Below, piece by piece: positions 1 to 64,000 of a DNA stretch of 64,000 bases. The number at the start of each line of letters is the position of its first letter. Positions within the stretch are counted from its first letter, which is position 1. Source of the stretch: Pithys albifrons albifrons (lineage: Eukaryota > Chordata > Aves > Passeriformes > Thamnophilidae); assembly GCF_047495875.1 (NCBI RefSeq), contig NC_092460.1, positions 38,106,054 through 38,170,053 of the forward strand. Direction: 5' to 3'. Under the pieces are notes generated by a model. The model had not been told where the DNA came from, did not search any database, and was given only the letters and a program-made list of their open reading frames with translations. The translations under genes were made by a program, and so were the position numbers.

Positions 1-1385
1 CTGGGGACTCCACTTACACTTTTTCTTGTCATTAAGACAGTGAGTAACTTACTTTTCATGTCACACTTGTTTATGTCACATAAGCACCCAGGTTATCCCT
101 CAGTGTGACAGATTGATACTTCCTTTTCTCACCAGTGTTAACATTCACTTATGGTGTAACACCTCTGTCGTTCAGTAGTGATAAATTCTGGGTTTGATGC
201 TATTTCTTAAACTACCTATCCTACAACATATCTGACACACTCTGATGGTTACACATATAGCTGAGCATCAGCTTGAGAGGTGCCATCTTAAGAGGATACT
301 GTATCCATAAGTATTACTCAACAATCAAAATGAGTGGCTTTCTCTACAACACCAGTTCTAAGCAATGACATTTCTGGGAGTTACTAACAATGTCCTGCCT
401 GTGCTTTATGGATTTGACAAGAAAAGCAGACTAAAGTATTTTCCTGTTCTAGTCATCTTATGCATTACTGAAAGTTTTCTACACAACACATTTTCTTCTT
501 CCCGAACACCAAACCCACACTTTAATCAGCTTGCCACAGTCTACAGAGATATGTAAACAGACTTCTGATCATACTGAAAGAGGGATGGTGACAACTGCAA
601 TCTTATTCTGGGTGGGCAAATTTTCCATCCTCTGTTACTAAACATATGAAACTATAGTAAAGATGGCTACACAAGTTTGTGATAATATCACTAGTAACTC
701 GGTAGCATGACAGAGCATCTCCTATTACTCCTTAAGATCAAGGGTCCAACTCTGTTTGTGCATTTTCATGTTACATGTGTGTCAACTGTGATATATGGAT
801 CTCTAACACAAGAAGAGATATTCCTTCTTAAAATTTCTTTTAAAGTACCAACAGTGAAAATGAACTTTCAAGTTGGAATTTTAAAGACAATGGTATTCTC
901 GTAGTGCTGGGAAATTTCAAGGTAGGAGATATCACATGTTACAAATTATGTATCAAGCTCAGAATTACATCTTTTCAAGATAAAAAGAAAATTTTAGAAA
1001 GTTTACTCTATAAACAGTGTTCCTTTGATTCTAAAAGCACCTGCTATTAACTCTGTGGATAAGAAAACCATGAAGCAGAGCACCTATACATAAAAACCTC
1101 ACAGTGATAGATTTTAACACTGCACCAACTCAGCATACTATTGGATTATAGTAAACTAAATCTTTTATTTCTTTTAAAAGTATAAAAAGGTAAGTGGAAA
1201 AATAACTACCCTTCTCTGCCTCAGAAACTACTTGTTCAGAATACTAACTATTTTTCTTACCTCTGTCCCACCACACTGTGCATTAATTGCATGACAGCAG
1301 TTATAAAAATAAATCTAAGTAGGGAAGATGAGAAACAAATTTTGGATGCTGCAACCAAGTCTGTAGTCTCAGGTAATACACTTAC
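1..1385 (-). other. LRP6: LRP6 intron 19 (partial)
   Basis: AT-rich intron sequence running off the left edge. I found no exon, repeat family or RNA gene in it. Short open frames here have no recognisable product. Confidence 0.8.
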
Positions 1386-63518
<62,133 letters not shown>

Positions 63519-64000
63519 CTAATAGAGTACAGGGAAGAAAACGAATGCTCAGACACAATTCATACTACAGTTCTGCCTGAACAAAGCTTTTGTGAGAGGT
63601 TTTGCACTCTTTATATTTATTTTTGGGGAACAAATACACGGCCCCCACTTTGGGGAATGGTATGAAGGAATAATACAGGAGTACTAATTTTGAGCCACCT
63701 ACTGCTGCTAAGATACCCAAGAAATGCCAACTGAAATCCTTACTTAAGTGTGTGGCTACTTCTTACTGCTCCTTGAACACTCAGTATCTGTAGGGCTGTG
63801 TGGCACCAGGTGGAGTGGGGGGAATGCCAGCTAATTTTATGCAAGTCTGACTTCTACCTGCTGATATATGGTGTCCACCATTTTCAGCCTCAGCACATTT
63901 CAAACTGAGACAAACTGCTCAATTAGCTGTCTATTCATCTCTTCGACTTGTCCATCCATCTCTTCCAGTTTCGCTCTTTTGAACCATTAAAAAAATTCTC
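63519..64000 (-). other. LRP6: LRP6 intron 3 (partial)
   Basis: Intron sequence upstream of exon 4, running off the right edge. Exon 3 is not present and nothing else is recognised. Confidence 0.8.

Noticed and set aside
1..1385. LRP6 exon 20 (transmembrane segment)
   Set aside because: I looked on the minus strand for a hydrophobic membrane-spanning segment next to a splice border and found none; it must lie off the left edge.

Overview
The window is a piece of a bird genome. It carries the middle of one conserved vertebrate gene, LRP6, read on the minus strand. Bird origin is indicated by CR1 LINE fragments with the typical avian tail (repeats of the ATTCTATGA kind) and by several avian-type endogenous-retrovirus LTRs, including an ERVL family. 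A passerine is likely, but I cannot fix the species from sequence alone. There is no bacterial-type content: no operons, CRISPR or integrons.

Sixteen consecutive LRP6 coding exons, numbered 4 to 19 by the mammalian gene, run from 63518 down to 1386. They total 3434 coding bases with GT/AG borders, matching phases and no stops or frameshifts. They encode the end of YWTD propeller 1 and EGF1, then propeller 2/EGF2, propeller 3/EGF3, propeller 4/EGF4 and the three LDLR class A repeats. Exons 1-3 (signal peptide and most of propeller 1) lie beyond the right edge. The transmembrane and cytoplasmic exons (20 onward) lie beyond the left edge. LRP6 is the Wnt co-receptor that pairs with Frizzled.

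The rest is intron, and most of its recognisable content is transposable elements. By region: intron 13 has an ERVL solo LTR with a perfect 5-bp target duplication and an internal insertion. Intron 12 has a CR1 copy and a second solo LTR with a perfect 5-bp duplication. Intron 10 has a composite SINE made of a tRNA-Gln-like head and a 5S-rRNA-like segment. Intron 9 has an inverted copy of the first ERVL LTR. Intron 7 (22.9 kb) has a solo LTR, an old CR1, another solo LTR, young and old CR1 tails, and a decayed, env-less ERVL-like provirus at about 41.4-48.1 kb that has another LTR inserted in its protease region. Intron 5 (10.8 kb) has two solo LTRs and a young CR1 nested inside an older CR1.

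I found no undescribed multi-gene system. The most unusual objects are the tRNA-Gln/5S composite SINE, the nested insertions, and a perfect 21-bp palindrome inside one LTR. All exon borders were read by eye from splice motifs and protein similarity. Repeat family names are from recognition, not database search.
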